From assembly GCA_035940575.1 (NCBI GenBank), contig DASZER010000067.1:62001-126000 (forward strand): 64,000 nucleotides of DNA. Direction: 5' to 3'. Below are positions 48,598-57,216 of this stretch, in pieces. Both the position numbers and the translations under genes were made by a program. Position 1 is the first letter of the stretch, and each line of letters opens with the position of its first letter. Origin of the DNA: BP-191 sp035940575 (GTDB lineage: Bacteria > Actinomycetota > Actinomycetes > BP-191). Below the pieces are notes generated by a model that was not told the DNA's origin, ran no database searches, and saw nothing but the letters and a program-made list of their open reading frames with translations.

Positions 48598-49350
48598 GTG
48601 GCGTTCGGACGCAAGAAGCGCGACAGGGAGGACGCCGCTCCCGCGGCGGCGGAGCCGGTCGCGAACACGCTCCCCCCCGAGCCGGTCATGGTGACGACCG
48701 GCCCGTACGACGAGGCGGACGCCCCCGACCTCGGCGACGAGGTCCCGAGCATCGACCTCGGCGGCATCCGGGTGACGCTCGTCGAGGACGTCGAGGTCCG
48801 CGTGGACGTCGCGCCCGAGGGCCACGTCGTCGCCGCCGTCGCGGTGCACCGCGGCAGCCAGATGCAGGTCAACGCGTTCGCGGCGCCGCGTCGCGAGGGC
48901 ATCTGGGACGACGTACGCACCGAGATCGCACAGTCGCTGCGCACCGAGCAGGGCGGCTCCGCCGAGGAGGCGGACGGCCCGTTCGGCCGCGAGCTGCGCG
49001 CGCGCATCCCGTCGGGGCAGCCGGGCCAGATGGTGCCCGCGCGCTTCATCGGCGCGGACGGCCCTCGGTGGTTCCTGCGCGGGCTGATCACCGGCCCGGC
49101 GGCGACCGACCCGACGCAGGCGGGGCCGCTGGAGGAGCTGTTCCGGCGCGTCGTCGTGGTGCGCGGCAACGAGGCCATGGCGCCCCGCGACGCGCTGCCG
49201 CTGCGGCTGCCGCGCGAGGCCCAGGAGGCGCACGCCGCGCAGATGGCCGCGCAGGCCGAGGCGGCGGGCGAGGACGGCCAGGGCCGGTTCGCGGGCGGCG
49301 ACGACTTCAACCCGTTCGAGCGCGGCCCGGAGATCACCGAGACGCGATAG
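48598..49350 (+). CDS. DUF3710 family protein
   Basis: A 250-residue DUF3710 protein, conserved in actinobacteria next to dut (Rv2696c in M. tuberculosis). It starts 'AFGRKKRDRED', has 'EVPSIDLGGIRVTLVEDVEV' in the middle and 'ARFIGADGPRWFLRGLI' later; the C-terminus is a helix-rich, Ala/Gln-rich tail. Function is unknown. An AGAAGGAGAG ribosome site precedes the GTG. The last 17 bases overlap the convergent alpha/beta-hydrolase gene. Confidence 0.92.
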   Translation: MAFGRKKRDREDAAPAAAEPVANTLPPEPVMVTTGPYDEADAPDLGDEVPSIDLGGIRVTLVEDVEVRVDVAPEGHVVAAVAVHRGSQMQVNAFAAPRREGIWDDVRTEIAQSLRTEQGGSAEEADGPFGRELRARIPSGQPGQMVPARFIGADGPRWFLRGLITGPAATDPTQAGPLEELFRRVVVVRGNEAMAPRDALPLRLPREAQEAHAAQMAAQAEAAGEDGQGRFAGGDDFNPFERGPEITETR

Positions 49351-50110
49351 CCCGCCGGCACGCGGCCAGGGCGGCGTCGCCGAGGATCGCGCGGCGTTCG
49401 CCCCACTCCGCGAGCGTCAGCGACTCCAGCGCCGCCCTCGGCAGCGCCCGCGCGTAGCGCTCCGCCGCCTCGAACGGGTGCGCCGGGTCGTCGACGAGCC
49501 CCACCACGCCCGCCGGCGCGTCGGTCGCCGTCGCGGGGGCGGGCTCGTTCGCGATCGCGTCGAGCGCGGCCGCGAGGCTGGCGGGGTCGTGGCGCGGCCA
49601 GGAGCGTTCGAGCTCGATGACGACCCAGCGGGGCACCTCGGCCTCCGCGGCGATCCGGCGCAACGTCTCCGCGACGCCCGTGGCACGCACCTCGGCGGCG
49701 ACGGCGGCGTTGGCCCGCGACGTCGGCACGTCGGGGCCGAGGCTGCCGGGGATCGCGAGCAGCAGTGCGTCCACGTGGTGCCGGCTCGCGTGGGCGGCCG
49801 CGACGTGCGCGCCGAGCGACGTGCCGCCGACGAGCCTCGCCTGCGTGGCCTCCACGACCGCCGCGAGGTCGCGCGCGTGCGTCGCGATCGTGTGGTCGGC
49901 CGGGTCGTCGGTCGCGGTCGAGTCGCCGTGGCCGCGGAGGTCGTACGTCACCAGCCGGTACCCCGACTCGACGCACCCAGCCCAGCAGCGGGCCGCGAAC
50001 TCGCCCGTCGAGCCCACCCCGTGCGCGACCACGACCGCGGGCGCGGTGTCGTCGCCGCGCTCGGTCACCGCGAGCGCGGCACCGTCCACGGCGAGCCGCC
50101 AGGAGCGCAC
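49334..50110 (-). CDS. alpha/beta-hydrolase-fold protein lacking a recognisable catalytic His
   Basis: A 258-residue alpha/beta-hydrolase. 'VVVAHGVGSTGEFAARCW' supplies the oxyanion-hole region, 'VTYDLRGHGDST' is typical, and the nucleophile is Ser98 in VGGTSLGAHVA. A probable acid lies in 'GLVDDPAHPFEAAER'. The last segment, where a catalytic His normally sits, reads 'ESLTLAEWGERRAILGDA' and has no His. The protein may be catalytically altered. Its place between DUF3710 and the OB-fold gene corresponds to the position of a similar gene in mycobacteria. Start is GTG at 50110, 17 bases from the divergent TlpA-like gene. Confidence 0.8.
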   Translation of the reverse strand: MRSWRLAVDGAALAVTERGDDTAPAVVVAHGVGSTGEFAARCWAGCVESGYRLVTYDLRGHGDSTATDDPADHTIATHARDLAAVVEATQARLVGGTSLGAHVAAAHASRHHVDALLLAIPGSLGPDVPTSRANAAVAAEVRATGVAETLRRIAAEAEVPRWVVIELERSWPRHDPASLAAALDAIANEPAPATATDAPAGVVGLVDDPAHPFEAAERYARALPRAALESLTLAEWGERRAILGDAALAACRRAIASR

Positions 50111-50127
50111 GGTGCGATTGTTGCGGA

Positions 50128-51180
50128 GTGCGGCGCCTCGTAGCGGCCCTCTCGGCCGCCGTGATCGTCGGGTCCGTCGCGGTCGCGCTGACCGTCGGGC
50201 CCGACCGCGCCGCGCGCATCGTGCGCGGCGACCCGGCCGACGTCGTCGCGCCCGAGGACGCGCGGCCCGCGCCCGACTTCGCCGGCATCGGCGAGTGGCT
50301 GAACTCCCCGCCCCTCACGCTCCCCGCGCTGCGCGGGCGCGTCGTGCTCGTCGACTTCTGGACGTACTCGTGCATCAACTGCCGCAGGACGTTCCCGTTC
50401 CTGCGGGCGCTGCACGAGACGTACGGCCCGCGCGGGCTGACGATCGTCGGCGTCCACTCGCCGGAGTTCGACTTCGAGAAGTCGCCGGAGAACGTCGAGC
50501 GCGCCGTCCGCTCCCTCGGTGTCACCTGGCCCGTGGCGACCGACCCCGACAAGGCGACGTGGGAGGCGTACGACAACCGCTACTGGCCCGCCGACTACGT
50601 CATCGACGCCGACGGCCTCGTCCGCGCGACGCACATCGGCGAGGGCGACGAGAAGGAGGTCGAGGACGTCATCAGGTCGCTGCTGCCCGACCCGGGACCG
50701 GCCCGCGCGGCGCGCGCCGACGCGTTGCACGGGCGGCTGACGCCGGAGACGTACCTCGGCTACTCGCGCGGCGCGACCGTCCGCGACGGCGAGACCGTCA
50801 CGCGCGGCGACGCGCCGGGCGAGCCCGACCAGGTGTCGCTGAACGGCCGCTTCACCGGCGCCCTCGAATGGCTCGCCGCCGCCGCGCCGGGCGCGACCGT
50901 CTCCCTCGACTACAACGCGCGCGACGTCTACGCCGTCATGGCGCCGCCCGCCGGCGCGACCGGCTCCTGGAGGGTCGAGGTGCTGCTGAACGGCGTGCCG
51001 GTCCCGGCGGGACGCCGCGGCGCGGCGGTCGTCGCGGGCGACGGCGGGCGGACGTACGTCGACGTGACCGCAGACGACCTGTACCACCTGCTCACCGGTC
51101 CCCGGTCCGGCCGCGACGTCGTGTCGCTGCGCGCGACGCGCGCGGGCGTGCGGTGGTTCACGTTCACGTTCGGCGGCTGA
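50128..51180 (+). CDS. TlpA-type thioredoxin with C-terminal carbohydrate-binding-like domain (DipZ-like C-terminal part)
   Basis: A 350-residue exported or membrane-anchored protein. An N-terminal helix (about 2-22) anchors it; the thioredoxin domain (about 60-190) holds the active site WTYSCINCRRTFPF (CxxC). The C-terminal half ('VSLNGRFTGALEWLAAAAPG', 'VSLDYNARDVYAVMAPP') matches the C-terminal domain of DipZ. In mycobacteria DipZ is one protein with CcdA fused in front; here the CcdA part is a separate gene directly after it. It would reduce extracytoplasmic disulfides, receiving electrons from CcdA. Confidence 0.88.
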   Translation: MRRLVAALSAAVIVGSVAVALTVGPDRAARIVRGDPADVVAPEDARPAPDFAGIGEWLNSPPLTLPALRGRVVLVDFWTYSCINCRRTFPFLRALHETYGPRGLTIVGVHSPEFDFEKSPENVERAVRSLGVTWPVATDPDKATWEAYDNRYWPADYVIDADGLVRATHIGEGDEKEVEDVIRSLLPDPGPARAARADALHGRLTPETYLGYSRGATVRDGETVTRGDAPGEPDQVSLNGRFTGALEWLAAAAPGATVSLDYNARDVYAVMAPPAGATGSWRVEVLLNGVPVPAGRRGAAVVAGDGGRTYVDVTADDLYHLLTGPRSGRDVVSLRATRAGVRWFTFTFGG

Positions 51181-51181
51181 C

Positions 51182-51817
51182 GTGGCCCTCGCGGTGGTGG
51201 TGGCGTTCGGGTTCGGGGTGCTGTCGTTCCTCGCGCCGTGCACCGTGCCGTTGCTGCCGGCGTACGCCGCCGTCCTCGCGACCGGCCGCGGCCTGATCGC
51301 GGGCGCGCTGCTGTACGTGCTCGGGTTCACGCTGGTCTTCGTCTCGCTCGGCCTCGCGGCGGGGGCGCTGCCGCTGGACGGGCCGGGCGCGCAGCGGGTC
51401 GGCGGCGCCGTCGTGCTCGCGCTGGCGGTGGCGTTGCTGCTCGACGTGTCGCCACGCGTGCCGCGCCTCGCGGGGGCGGCCGGGGTCACGGCGCCGTTCG
51501 CCCTGGGCGTCGTGGCGGGGACGGCGTTCACGCCGTGCGTCGGGCCGTTCCTCGGCGCGGTGCTGACGCTCGGCGCGCTGGAGGGCGCGTCCCTGCGCGG
51601 GGGAGTGCTGCTGGCGTCGTACTCGCTCGGTCTCGGGGTGCCGTTCGTCGCGGCGGCGTACGCCGTCACCGTGTCTCCGCCGCTGGCCCGCGCGCTGAAC
51701 CGCGCCGCGCGACCGTTGCGGCTCGTCGGCGCCGCGCTGCTCGTCGCGCTCGGGCTGCTGCTCGTCAGCGGGGCGTACGGCCGCCTCGCCAGTGCCCTCG
51801 CCGACGTGGTCGCGTAG
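51182..51817 (+). CDS. ccdA: cytochrome c biogenesis / disulfide-reducing membrane protein CcdA
   Basis: A 211-residue six-helix membrane protein. Conserved Cys are found in 'SFLAPCTVPLLPAYAAV' and 'GTAFTPCVGPFLGAV', the pair that carries electrons across the membrane. It works with the TlpA-like protein encoded just before; the GTG lies one base after that stop. The order TlpA then CcdA is opposite to the fused DipZ. Its stop codon TAG (51815-51817) begins the -10 box of the next gene. Confidence 0.9.
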   Translation: MALAVVVAFGFGVLSFLAPCTVPLLPAYAAVLATGRGLIAGALLYVLGFTLVFVSLGLAAGALPLDGPGAQRVGGAVVLALAVALLLDVSPRVPRLAGAAGVTAPFALGVVAGTAFTPCVGPFLGAVLTLGALEGASLRGGVLLASYSLGLGVPFVAAAYAVTVSPPLARALNRAARPLRLVGAALLVALGLLLVSGAYGRLASALADVVA

Positions 51818-51820
51818 GCT
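51815..51820 (+). promoter_or_regulatory. -10-like box TAGGCT, overlaps ccdA stop codon
   Basis: TAGGCT lies 7 bases before the ATG at 51828. Its first three bases are the ccdA stop. Confidence 0.4.
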
Positions 51821-51827
51821 CCGGCGC

Positions 51828-52202
51828 ATGCCGGAGGGACGCTTCCGCCGCGCGTTGCGGCGGCTGACCGAGGACGACGACGAGCGCCTGGCCGAGGACC
51901 TCCAGTCCGAGGCCGAGCGCCACGGATGCTGCCCGATCGCCGAGGCGCCCGACCGGACGCCGGTCGCGCTGCACGGCACGCTCCAGTCCGTGACGCTGCG
52001 CCCGCACGGCGGCGTGCCCGCGCTGGAGGCCGAGCTGTACGACGGCAGCGGGACCGTCTACGTCGTCTGGCTCGGCCGGCGGCGCATCGAGGGCATCCGC
52101 GCGGGCGCCTCCCTCGTGGTCGAGGGTCGCATCGGCGGCGACGCCTCGCGGCGCACGCTGTTCAACCCGTCGTACCGCCTGCTGCCCCCGCGCGGCGCGT
52201 AG
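51828..52202 (+). CDS. OB-fold nucleic-acid-binding protein
   Basis: A 124-residue protein of the actinobacterial OB-fold family found beside dut and TrkA genes (Rv2694c-like). Five-strand OB barrel text: 'VALHGTLQSVTLRPHGGVPA', 'LEAELYDGSGTVYVVWLGRR', 'GIRAGASLVVEGRIGG' and 'RRTLFNPSYRLLPP'. An N-terminal helical segment (about 1-35) carries a CC pair (HGCCPIAEA). Probable DNA or RNA binding; partner unknown. It is convergent with the trkA genes. Confidence 0.86.
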   Translation: MPEGRFRRALRRLTEDDDERLAEDLQSEAERHGCCPIAEAPDRTPVALHGTLQSVTLRPHGGVPALEAELYDGSGTVYVVWLGRRRIEGIRAGASLVVEGRIGGDASRRTLFNPSYRLLPPRGA

Positions 52203-52217
52203 GCCGCGCGAACGGGA

Positions 52218-52886
52218 CTAGCCAGGCCCTGGCTTCGACAGCAGCGCGTCGAGCTCGGCGTCTCGGTCGCTGGTCGCCACGACGAGCAGTTCGTCGCCGG
52301 CCTCCAACGGCATCTGCGGCGACGGCAGCAGGACGTTGCCCTCGCGCAGGATCGCGACGAGCGCCGCGTCCTGCGGCCACTCGACCTCGCCGACGGTCTT
52401 GCCGAGGACCGGCGAGTCGGTGTTGAGGCGCAGCTCCGACAGGTTCGCGTTGCCCTGCTGGAACGTCATCAGCCGCACGAGGTCGCCGACCGTCACCGCC
52501 TCCTCGACGAGGGCGGTCAGCATGCGCGGCGTCGAGACGGAGACGTCGACGCCCCAGCCCTCGTTGAACAGCCACTCGTTCTTCGGGTGGTTGACGCGCG
52601 CGACGACGCGCGGCACGCCGAACTCCGTCTTGGCGAGCAGCGACACGACGAGGTTGACCTTGTCGTCGCCGGTCGCGGCGACGACGACGGCGCAGTTCGC
52701 GAGGTCGGCCTTCTCGAGCTGCGTGAGCTCGCAGGCGTCGGCGAGCAGCCACGCGGCGTCGGGGACGGTCGTCTCCTTCAACGCCTTCGGGTCCTTCTCA
52801 ACGAGCAGCACGTCGTGGCCGTTGCCGAGGAGCTCGGCGGCGATGGAGCGGCCTACGTTGCCCGCGCCGGCGATGACGACGCGCAT
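52218..52886 (-). CDS. TrkA-type potassium uptake regulator 2
   Basis: A 222-residue Ktr/Trk regulatory subunit. The RCK-N (Rossmann) domain has VVIAGAGNVGRSIAAELLG and the acidic ligand position 'VLLVEKDPK'; the RCK-C (TrkA_C) domain occupies about 140-220 ('LNTDSPVLGKTVGEVEWPQD', 'LLPSPQMPLEAGDELLVVA'). It would gate a potassium transporter in response to NAD(H) or ATP/ADP. Start and preceding stop share a base (TGATG), so it is translated with the first trkA gene. No Trk/Ktr channel gene is present in the window, but the downstream APC permease could be the partner, as in mycobacteria. Confidence 0.9.
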   Translation of the reverse strand: MRVVIAGAGNVGRSIAAELLGNGHDVLLVEKDPKALKETTVPDAAWLLADACELTQLEKADLANCAVVVAATGDDKVNLVVSLLAKTEFGVPRVVARVNHPKNEWLFNEGWGVDVSVSTPRMLTALVEEAVTVGDLVRLMTFQQGNANLSELRLNTDSPVLGKTVGEVEWPQDAALVAILREGNVLLPSPQMPLEAGDELLVVATSDRDAELDALLSKPGPG

Positions 52887-53554
52887 CAGTGACCGCTCCC
52901 TTCGGGGCCGCTGGACACGACCTTCTCGACCTCCGCCAGATGCGCGCGCTCCAGCGCGAAGTGCACGATGTCGCCCTCCTGGACCACGGTGTCGCGCGCG
53001 GGAAGCTGCCCGACGCCGAGCCGCGTGACGCAGGCGACGCGGGTGCCGGTGGAGTGCTCCAGCGTCGCGTAGCGCTGCCCGACCCACGCGGGCGCGAGGT
53101 CGAGCTGGACGACGCTGACGTAGCCCGTCGGGTCCGCCCACTCGTCGTCGGCGGCGGCGGGGAGCAGGCGGCGCAGCATCTGGTCGGCCGTCCACCGGAC
53201 GGTGGCCACGGTCGGGATGCCGAGCCGCTGGTACACCTCCGCGCGGCGCGGGTCGTAGATGCGCGCGGCGACGTGCTCGACGCCGAACTGCTCGCGGGCG
53301 ACGCGCGCCGCGATGATGTTCGAGTTGTCGCCGTTGCTCACGGCGGCGAACGCCTCGGCCTCCTCGATGCCCGCTTCGACGAGCGTCTCGCGGTCGAAGC
53401 CGACGCCCACGACCGAGCGGCCCTGGAACTCCTTCGGCAGCCGCCGGAACGCGTTCGCGTCCCGGTCGACGATCGCGACGGTATGGCCGAGCTGCTCGAG
53501 CCGCAGCGCCAGCGTCGAGCCGACGCGGCCGCAGCCCATGATCACGACGTGCAC
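52886..53554 (-). CDS. TrkA-type potassium uptake regulator 1
   Basis: A 222-residue paralogue of the preceding protein (counterpart of mycobacterial CeoB/TrkA). RCK-N: 'VHVVIMGCGRVGSTLALRLE'; RCK-C in the C-terminal half ('ATLEHSTGTRVACVTRLGVG'). The pair of different Trk regulators is typical of actinobacteria. The GTG at 53554 follows AGAGAGGACA. It is divergent from the APC permease gene by 65 bases. Confidence 0.9.
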   Translation of the reverse strand: MHVVIMGCGRVGSTLALRLEQLGHTVAIVDRDANAFRRLPKEFQGRSVVGVGFDRETLVEAGIEEAEAFAAVSNGDNSNIIAARVAREQFGVEHVAARIYDPRRAEVYQRLGIPTVATVRWTADQMLRRLLPAAADDEWADPTGYVSVVQLDLAPAWVGQRYATLEHSTGTRVACVTRLGVGQLPARDTVVQEGDIVHFALERAHLAEVEKVVSSGPEGSGH

Positions 53555-53605
53555 GTTGCGTGTCCTCTCTGGACGAGCCGGAGCAACTTTGTCACACCAT
53601 CCGTC

Positions 53606-53611
53606 TAGCAT
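53606..53611 (+). promoter_or_regulatory. -10-like box TAGCAT for the APC permease gene
   Basis: TAGCAT lies 8 bases before the GTG at 53620. Confidence 0.4.
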
Positions 53612-53619
53612 CCCGATCC

Positions 53620-55596
53620 GTGAGTCTCCTCGACATCCCGAAGCGCATCTTCGTCGGCCGGCCGTTGCGCAGCGACGCCCTCGGCCACACGTTGCTGCCG
53701 AAGAAGCTGGCGCTCCCGGTGTTCTCCTCGGACGCCATGTCCTCAGTGTCGTACGCCACCGAGGAGGTGCTGCTCGCCCTCGGCGCCGGCGGCGTCGCGT
53801 ACCTCACGTCGGCCCCGTGGATCGCGGCCGGCGTCGTGCTGCTGTTCATGGTCATCACGGCGTCGTACCGGCAGACCGTCCGCGAGTACCCGCAGGGCGG
53901 CGGCGACTACACGGTCGCCCACGAGAACGTCTCCAAGAACGCCGGCCTCGTCGCCGCCAGCGCCCTGATGATCGACTACGTCCTCACGGTCGCGGTGTCG
54001 ATCTCGGCGGGCGTCTACGCCATGTACTCGACGTTCGAGGGACTGCGCGCGCACCGCGTGGCGATCGCGCTCGGCTTCATCGTGTTCATCACGCTGATGA
54101 ACCTGCGCGGCGTCAAGGAGGCCGGCACGTTCTTCGCGATCCCGACGTACGGCTTCATCATCGGGATCCTCGGCATGATCGTCTGGGGCCTGATCAAGAT
54201 GGCGACCGGCGCCGACCTCGTCGCCGAGAGCGCGCACCTCGAGCTGCACCACACGACCGAGACCGCCGGCCTGATGGGCGTGTTCCTGCTGCTACGCGCG
54301 TTCTCGTCGGGCTGCACCGCCCTCACCGGCGTCGAGGCGATCGCCAACGGCGTGCCGGCGTTCAAGAAGCCGCAGTCCGAGAACGCCGCCAAGACGCTGC
54401 TCATGATGTCGGCCATCGCGATCACGATGTTCGTCGGCATCACGACGCTCGCCATGGCGACCCACGCCCGTGTCGCGCACGGCGCGGAGCTCAACGGCAA
54501 GCCGTTGCCCTCGGTCGTCGCGCAGATCGCCAAGGCGGTCTTCGGCGACCACACCCCCGGCTTCTTCTACGTGCAGTTCTTCACCGCCGCGATCCTCGTG
54601 CTCGCCGCCAACACGGCGTACCAGGACTTCCCGCGCCTCGCCTCGATCCTCGCGCAGGACCGCTACCTGCCCCGCCAGCTCCACAACCGCGGCGACCGCC
54701 TGGTGTTCTCCAACGGCGTTGTCGCCCTCGCGCTGTTCGCATCGCTGCTGGTGTACCTGTTCGACGCCGAGGTCACCCGCCTGATCCAGCTCTACATCGT
54801 CGGCGTGTTCGTGTCGTTCACCCTCGGCCAGGGCGGCATGGTGCTGCGCTGGACGCGGAAGATGCGCGACTCCGCGCTGCCACCGGAGGAACGCCGGCGG
54901 ATGCAGCGCTCGCGCGCCATCAACGCCGTCGGCGCGACGACCACGGGCGTCGTCCTCGTGATCGTGCTGTTCAGCAAGTTCACGCACGGCGCGTGGATCG
55001 TCGTGGTGTCCATGCCGATCCTGTTCTCGATCATGAAGGGCATCAGCCGCCACTACGAGCGCGTCGCGCGCGAGCTGCGCCTCGCCTCCACCCGGCCCGT
55101 CCTGCCCGCCCGCAACCACGCGGTCGTCCTCGTCTCGCAGCTCCACAACCCGACCCTGCGCGCGTTGAACTACGCCAAGTCCATCAAGGCGCACACCCTC
55201 ACCGCGCTCTACGTCGAGGTCGACGAGGACGAGTCCCGACGGCTCCAGGAGGAGTGGGACAGGGCCGCCGTCGACGTGCCGTTGAAGGTCGTGGCGTCGC
55301 CGTTCCGCGAGGTCACGAAGCCGGTGCTCGACTACGTCCGCCGCCTGCGCAAGGACGGCGGCGAGCGCGACGTCGTGACCGTGATCATCCCGGAGTACGT
55401 CGTCGGCAAGTGGTGGGAGCAGCTCCTCCACAACCAGTCGGCGCTGCGGATCAAGGCGTTCCTGCTGTTCCAGCCGGGCGTGATGGTGACGAGCGTGCCG
55501 TGGCACCTGTCGTCGTCGCCGGAGCCGGAGGCGGTGACCGCCGACCCGACCGTGGGCGCGCCCTCCGGTCCGTCGCAGGGCCCCGCGCCCTCGTAG
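53620..55596 (+). CDS. APC-superfamily permease with cytoplasmic C-terminal domain (potassium-transport associated)
   Basis: A 658-residue amino-acid/polyamine/organocation permease with about 12 transmembrane helices (residues about 40-470; first helix preceded by 'LALPVFSSDAMSSVSYATEE'). The C-terminal 150 residues are a soluble universal-stress-like domain ('RNHAVVLVSQLHNPTLRALN', 'TALYVEVDEDESRRLQEEW'). Such proteins, encoded opposite paired TrkA genes in actinobacteria (Rv2690c region), have been proposed as KimA/KUP-like potassium importers. The genomic pairing with two RCK proteins supports this, though the substrate is inferred. It is followed by the methyltransferase gene after 3 bases. 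Confidence 0.85.
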   Translation: MSLLDIPKRIFVGRPLRSDALGHTLLPKKLALPVFSSDAMSSVSYATEEVLLALGAGGVAYLTSAPWIAAGVVLLFMVITASYRQTVREYPQGGGDYTVAHENVSKNAGLVAASALMIDYVLTVAVSISAGVYAMYSTFEGLRAHRVAIALGFIVFITLMNLRGVKEAGTFFAIPTYGFIIGILGMIVWGLIKMATGADLVAESAHLELHHTTETAGLMGVFLLLRAFSSGCTALTGVEAIANGVPAFKKPQSENAAKTLLMMSAIAITMFVGITTLAMATHARVAHGAELNGKPLPSVVAQIAKAVFGDHTPGFFYVQFFTAAILVLAANTAYQDFPRLASILAQDRYLPRQLHNRGDRLVFSNGVVALALFASLLVYLFDAEVTRLIQLYIVGVFVSFTLGQGGMVLRWTRKMRDSALPPEERRRMQRSRAINAVGATTTGVVLVIVLFSKFTHGAWIVVVSMPILFSIMKGISRHYERVARELRLASTRPVLPARNHAVVLVSQLHNPTLRALNYAKSIKAHTLTALYVEVDEDESRRLQEEWDRAAVDVPLKVVASPFREVTKPVLDYVRRLRKDGGERDVVTVIIPEYVVGKWWEQLLHNQSALRIKAFLLFQPGVMVTSVPWHLSSSPEPEAVTADPTVGAPSGPSQGPAPS

Positions 55597-55599
55597 CCG

Positions 55600-56832
55600 A
55601 TGGACGCTGCCGGCCCGCCCCTGGAGGTCGTCGCCGGGCGCCCGCTCCGCGGCGGCGGGTGCGAGGCGGTCCTGGACGGGCGGCGCGGAGTCGTACGCCA
55701 CGCGCTGCCCGGCGAGCGGGTGCGCGCGGTCGTCACCAGCGCGGAGCCGCTGCGGCTCGACGCCGTCGCGGTCCTGGAGCCGAGCCCCGACCGCGTCGAG
55801 GAGCCGTGCCCGTACGCCAAGCCGGGCCGCTGCGGCGGCTGCGACTGGCAGCACGCCGCGCTCCCGGCCCAGCGGCGGCTCAAGGGCGAGGTCGTGAGCG
55901 ACCTGCTCGGCCGCGACGTGACCGTCGAGCCGGTGCCCGTGCCGGGGCGCGAGGACGACGGGCTCGGGTGGCGTACGCGGGTGCAGTTCGCGGTGACGGA
56001 CGACGGCGCGCTCGGCCTGTACCGCCACCGCTCCAACGACGTGCAGCCGCTCGACCGCTGCCTCATCGCGAGCGACGGCGTCGAGTCGGTCGGCGCGGAG
56101 GCGCAGCGCTGGCCCGTGGCGGAGCGCGTCGAGGTGATCGGCGGGTCGAGCGGCGACCGTGCGGTGGTCGTCACGCCGCGCCGGCGCGGCGGCCGGGTCG
56201 GCGCCGACGTCGCTCCCGAGGTGTCCGTGCTGCGCGGGGACGGGCGCGGGGGAGCGGAGCCGGTACGCGGCCGTCCCGGCGTGCGCGAGCGGGCGGCGGG
56301 GCGTACGTGGTGGGTGAGCGGGAGCGGGTTCTGGCAGAGCCACGTCGCCGCACCCGAGACCCTCGTCGCGGCGGTCCTCGACGCGCTGCGACCCGAGCCC
56401 GGCGACCTCGCGCTGGACCTGTACGCGGGCGTCGGCCTGTTCGCCGGGGCGCTCGCGCCGCTCGTCAAGCGCGTGGTGGCGGTCGAGTCGTACGGCCCCG
56501 CCGTCGCCGACGCGCGGCAGAACCTCCGCGACCTCCCCAACGCCGAGGCGCACGAGGGGCGCGTCGACACCGTGCTCGCGCGCCTCGGCCTCGGGCGCGC
56601 CGACGTCGTCGTCCTCGACCCGCCGCGCGACGGCGCGGGCGCCGCCGTCATCGCGCAGGTAGCGGCGCTGGGGCCGCGGCGGATCGCGTACGTCTCCTGC
56701 GACCCCGGCCCGCTCGCGCGCGACCTCCGCGCCGCCGAGGCGGCGGGCTACGCGGCGACGTCGGTGAGGGCGTTCGACCTGTTCCCGATGACGTGGCACG
56801 TCGAGTGCGTCGCGCTGCTGGAGCCGGCGTGA
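55600..56832 (+). CDS. TRAM-domain class I SAM-dependent RNA methyltransferase (RumA/TrmA-like)
   Basis: A 410-residue 5-methyluridine-type RNA methyltransferase. A TRAM-like N-terminal region (about 1-60) is followed by the Fe-S cysteine cluster C70, C78, C81 (EEPCPYAKPGRCGGCDW) with a fourth Cys near 152 ('LDRCLIAS'). The SAM-binding domain shows FWQSHV, 'ALDLYAGVGLFAGALA', DPPRDG and YVSCDPGPLAR; the catalytic Cys is in the SCDP motif. Target is probably U in 23S rRNA or tRNA. Mycobacterial Rv2689c sits at the same place. The GTGA overlap joins it to the next small gene. Confidence 0.92.
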   Translation: MDAAGPPLEVVAGRPLRGGGCEAVLDGRRGVVRHALPGERVRAVVTSAEPLRLDAVAVLEPSPDRVEEPCPYAKPGRCGGCDWQHAALPAQRRLKGEVVSDLLGRDVTVEPVPVPGREDDGLGWRTRVQFAVTDDGALGLYRHRSNDVQPLDRCLIASDGVESVGAEAQRWPVAERVEVIGGSSGDRAVVVTPRRRGGRVGADVAPEVSVLRGDGRGGAEPVRGRPGVRERAAGRTWWVSGSGFWQSHVAAPETLVAAVLDALRPEPGDLALDLYAGVGLFAGALAPLVKRVVAVESYGPAVADARQNLRDLPNAEAHEGRVDTVLARLGLGRADVVVLDPPRDGAGAAVIAQVAALGPRRIAYVSCDPGPLARDLRAAEAAGYAATSVRAFDLFPMTWHVECVALLEPA

Positions 56833-57206
56833 GCGCGCTGCCGCGCGGGTGGCCCGACGAGGTGCCGCCGCCCGACGCGCCGGAGTGGCAACGCCGCGCG
56901 GTCGGCTGGCTGCTCGACCAGTGCCCCGGCGACTTCCGGTCGTACGACGTGCTGCGCCGCCACCCCACGGTGCTCGCGCGGTTCGCCGCGGAGCACGTCG
57001 CCGCCTGCCGCGCCGCGATCCGCGACGGCCTCGCGGGGGCGCGGCCCGACCTGCGGCACCTGCCGCCCGACGTGCTCGACGACGTCGTGGCGGCGTACGA
57101 GACCGAGGCCGCGCGGCTGGCCCGCCTCGCGCAGGCGGTGGACCTCGTGGGGCGCGCGCTGGGCGGGCAACGGTTCGTCGCGAGGCTCGACGACGATGCC
57201 AGGTAG
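56829..57206 (+). CDS. conserved small hypothetical protein
   Basis: A 125-residue soluble helical protein with 'RGWPDEVPPPDAPEWQRRAV' at the start, 'WLLDQCPGDFRSYDVLRRHP' and a long C-terminal helix 'VVAAYETEAARLARLAQAVD'. Similar proteins are encoded next to RumA-like genes in other actinobacteria, but the function is unknown. The GTG overlaps the preceding stop (GTGA). Its TAG stop (57204-57206) forms the beginning of the -10 box of the next gene. Confidence 0.72.
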   Translation: MSALPRGWPDEVPPPDAPEWQRRAVGWLLDQCPGDFRSYDVLRRHPTVLARFAAEHVAACRAAIRDGLAGARPDLRHLPPDVLDDVVAAYETEAARLARLAQAVDLVGRALGGQRFVARLDDDAR

Positions 57207-57209
57207 CCT
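57204..57209 (+). promoter_or_regulatory. -10-like box TAGCCT, overlaps stop codon of upstream gene
   Basis: TAGCCT lies 7 bases before the ATG at 57217; TAG is the stop of the upstream hypothetical gene. Confidence 0.4.
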
Positions 57210-57216
57210 CCCGCGC

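Noticed and set aside
43441..49233. Very long minus-strand open frame (1930 codons)
   Set aside because: It runs antisense through several genes with clear motifs (MNIO, DUF885, M1 peptidase, dut). Its translation is Arg/Gly/Ala-rich low complexity, the usual shadow of high-GC third positions.
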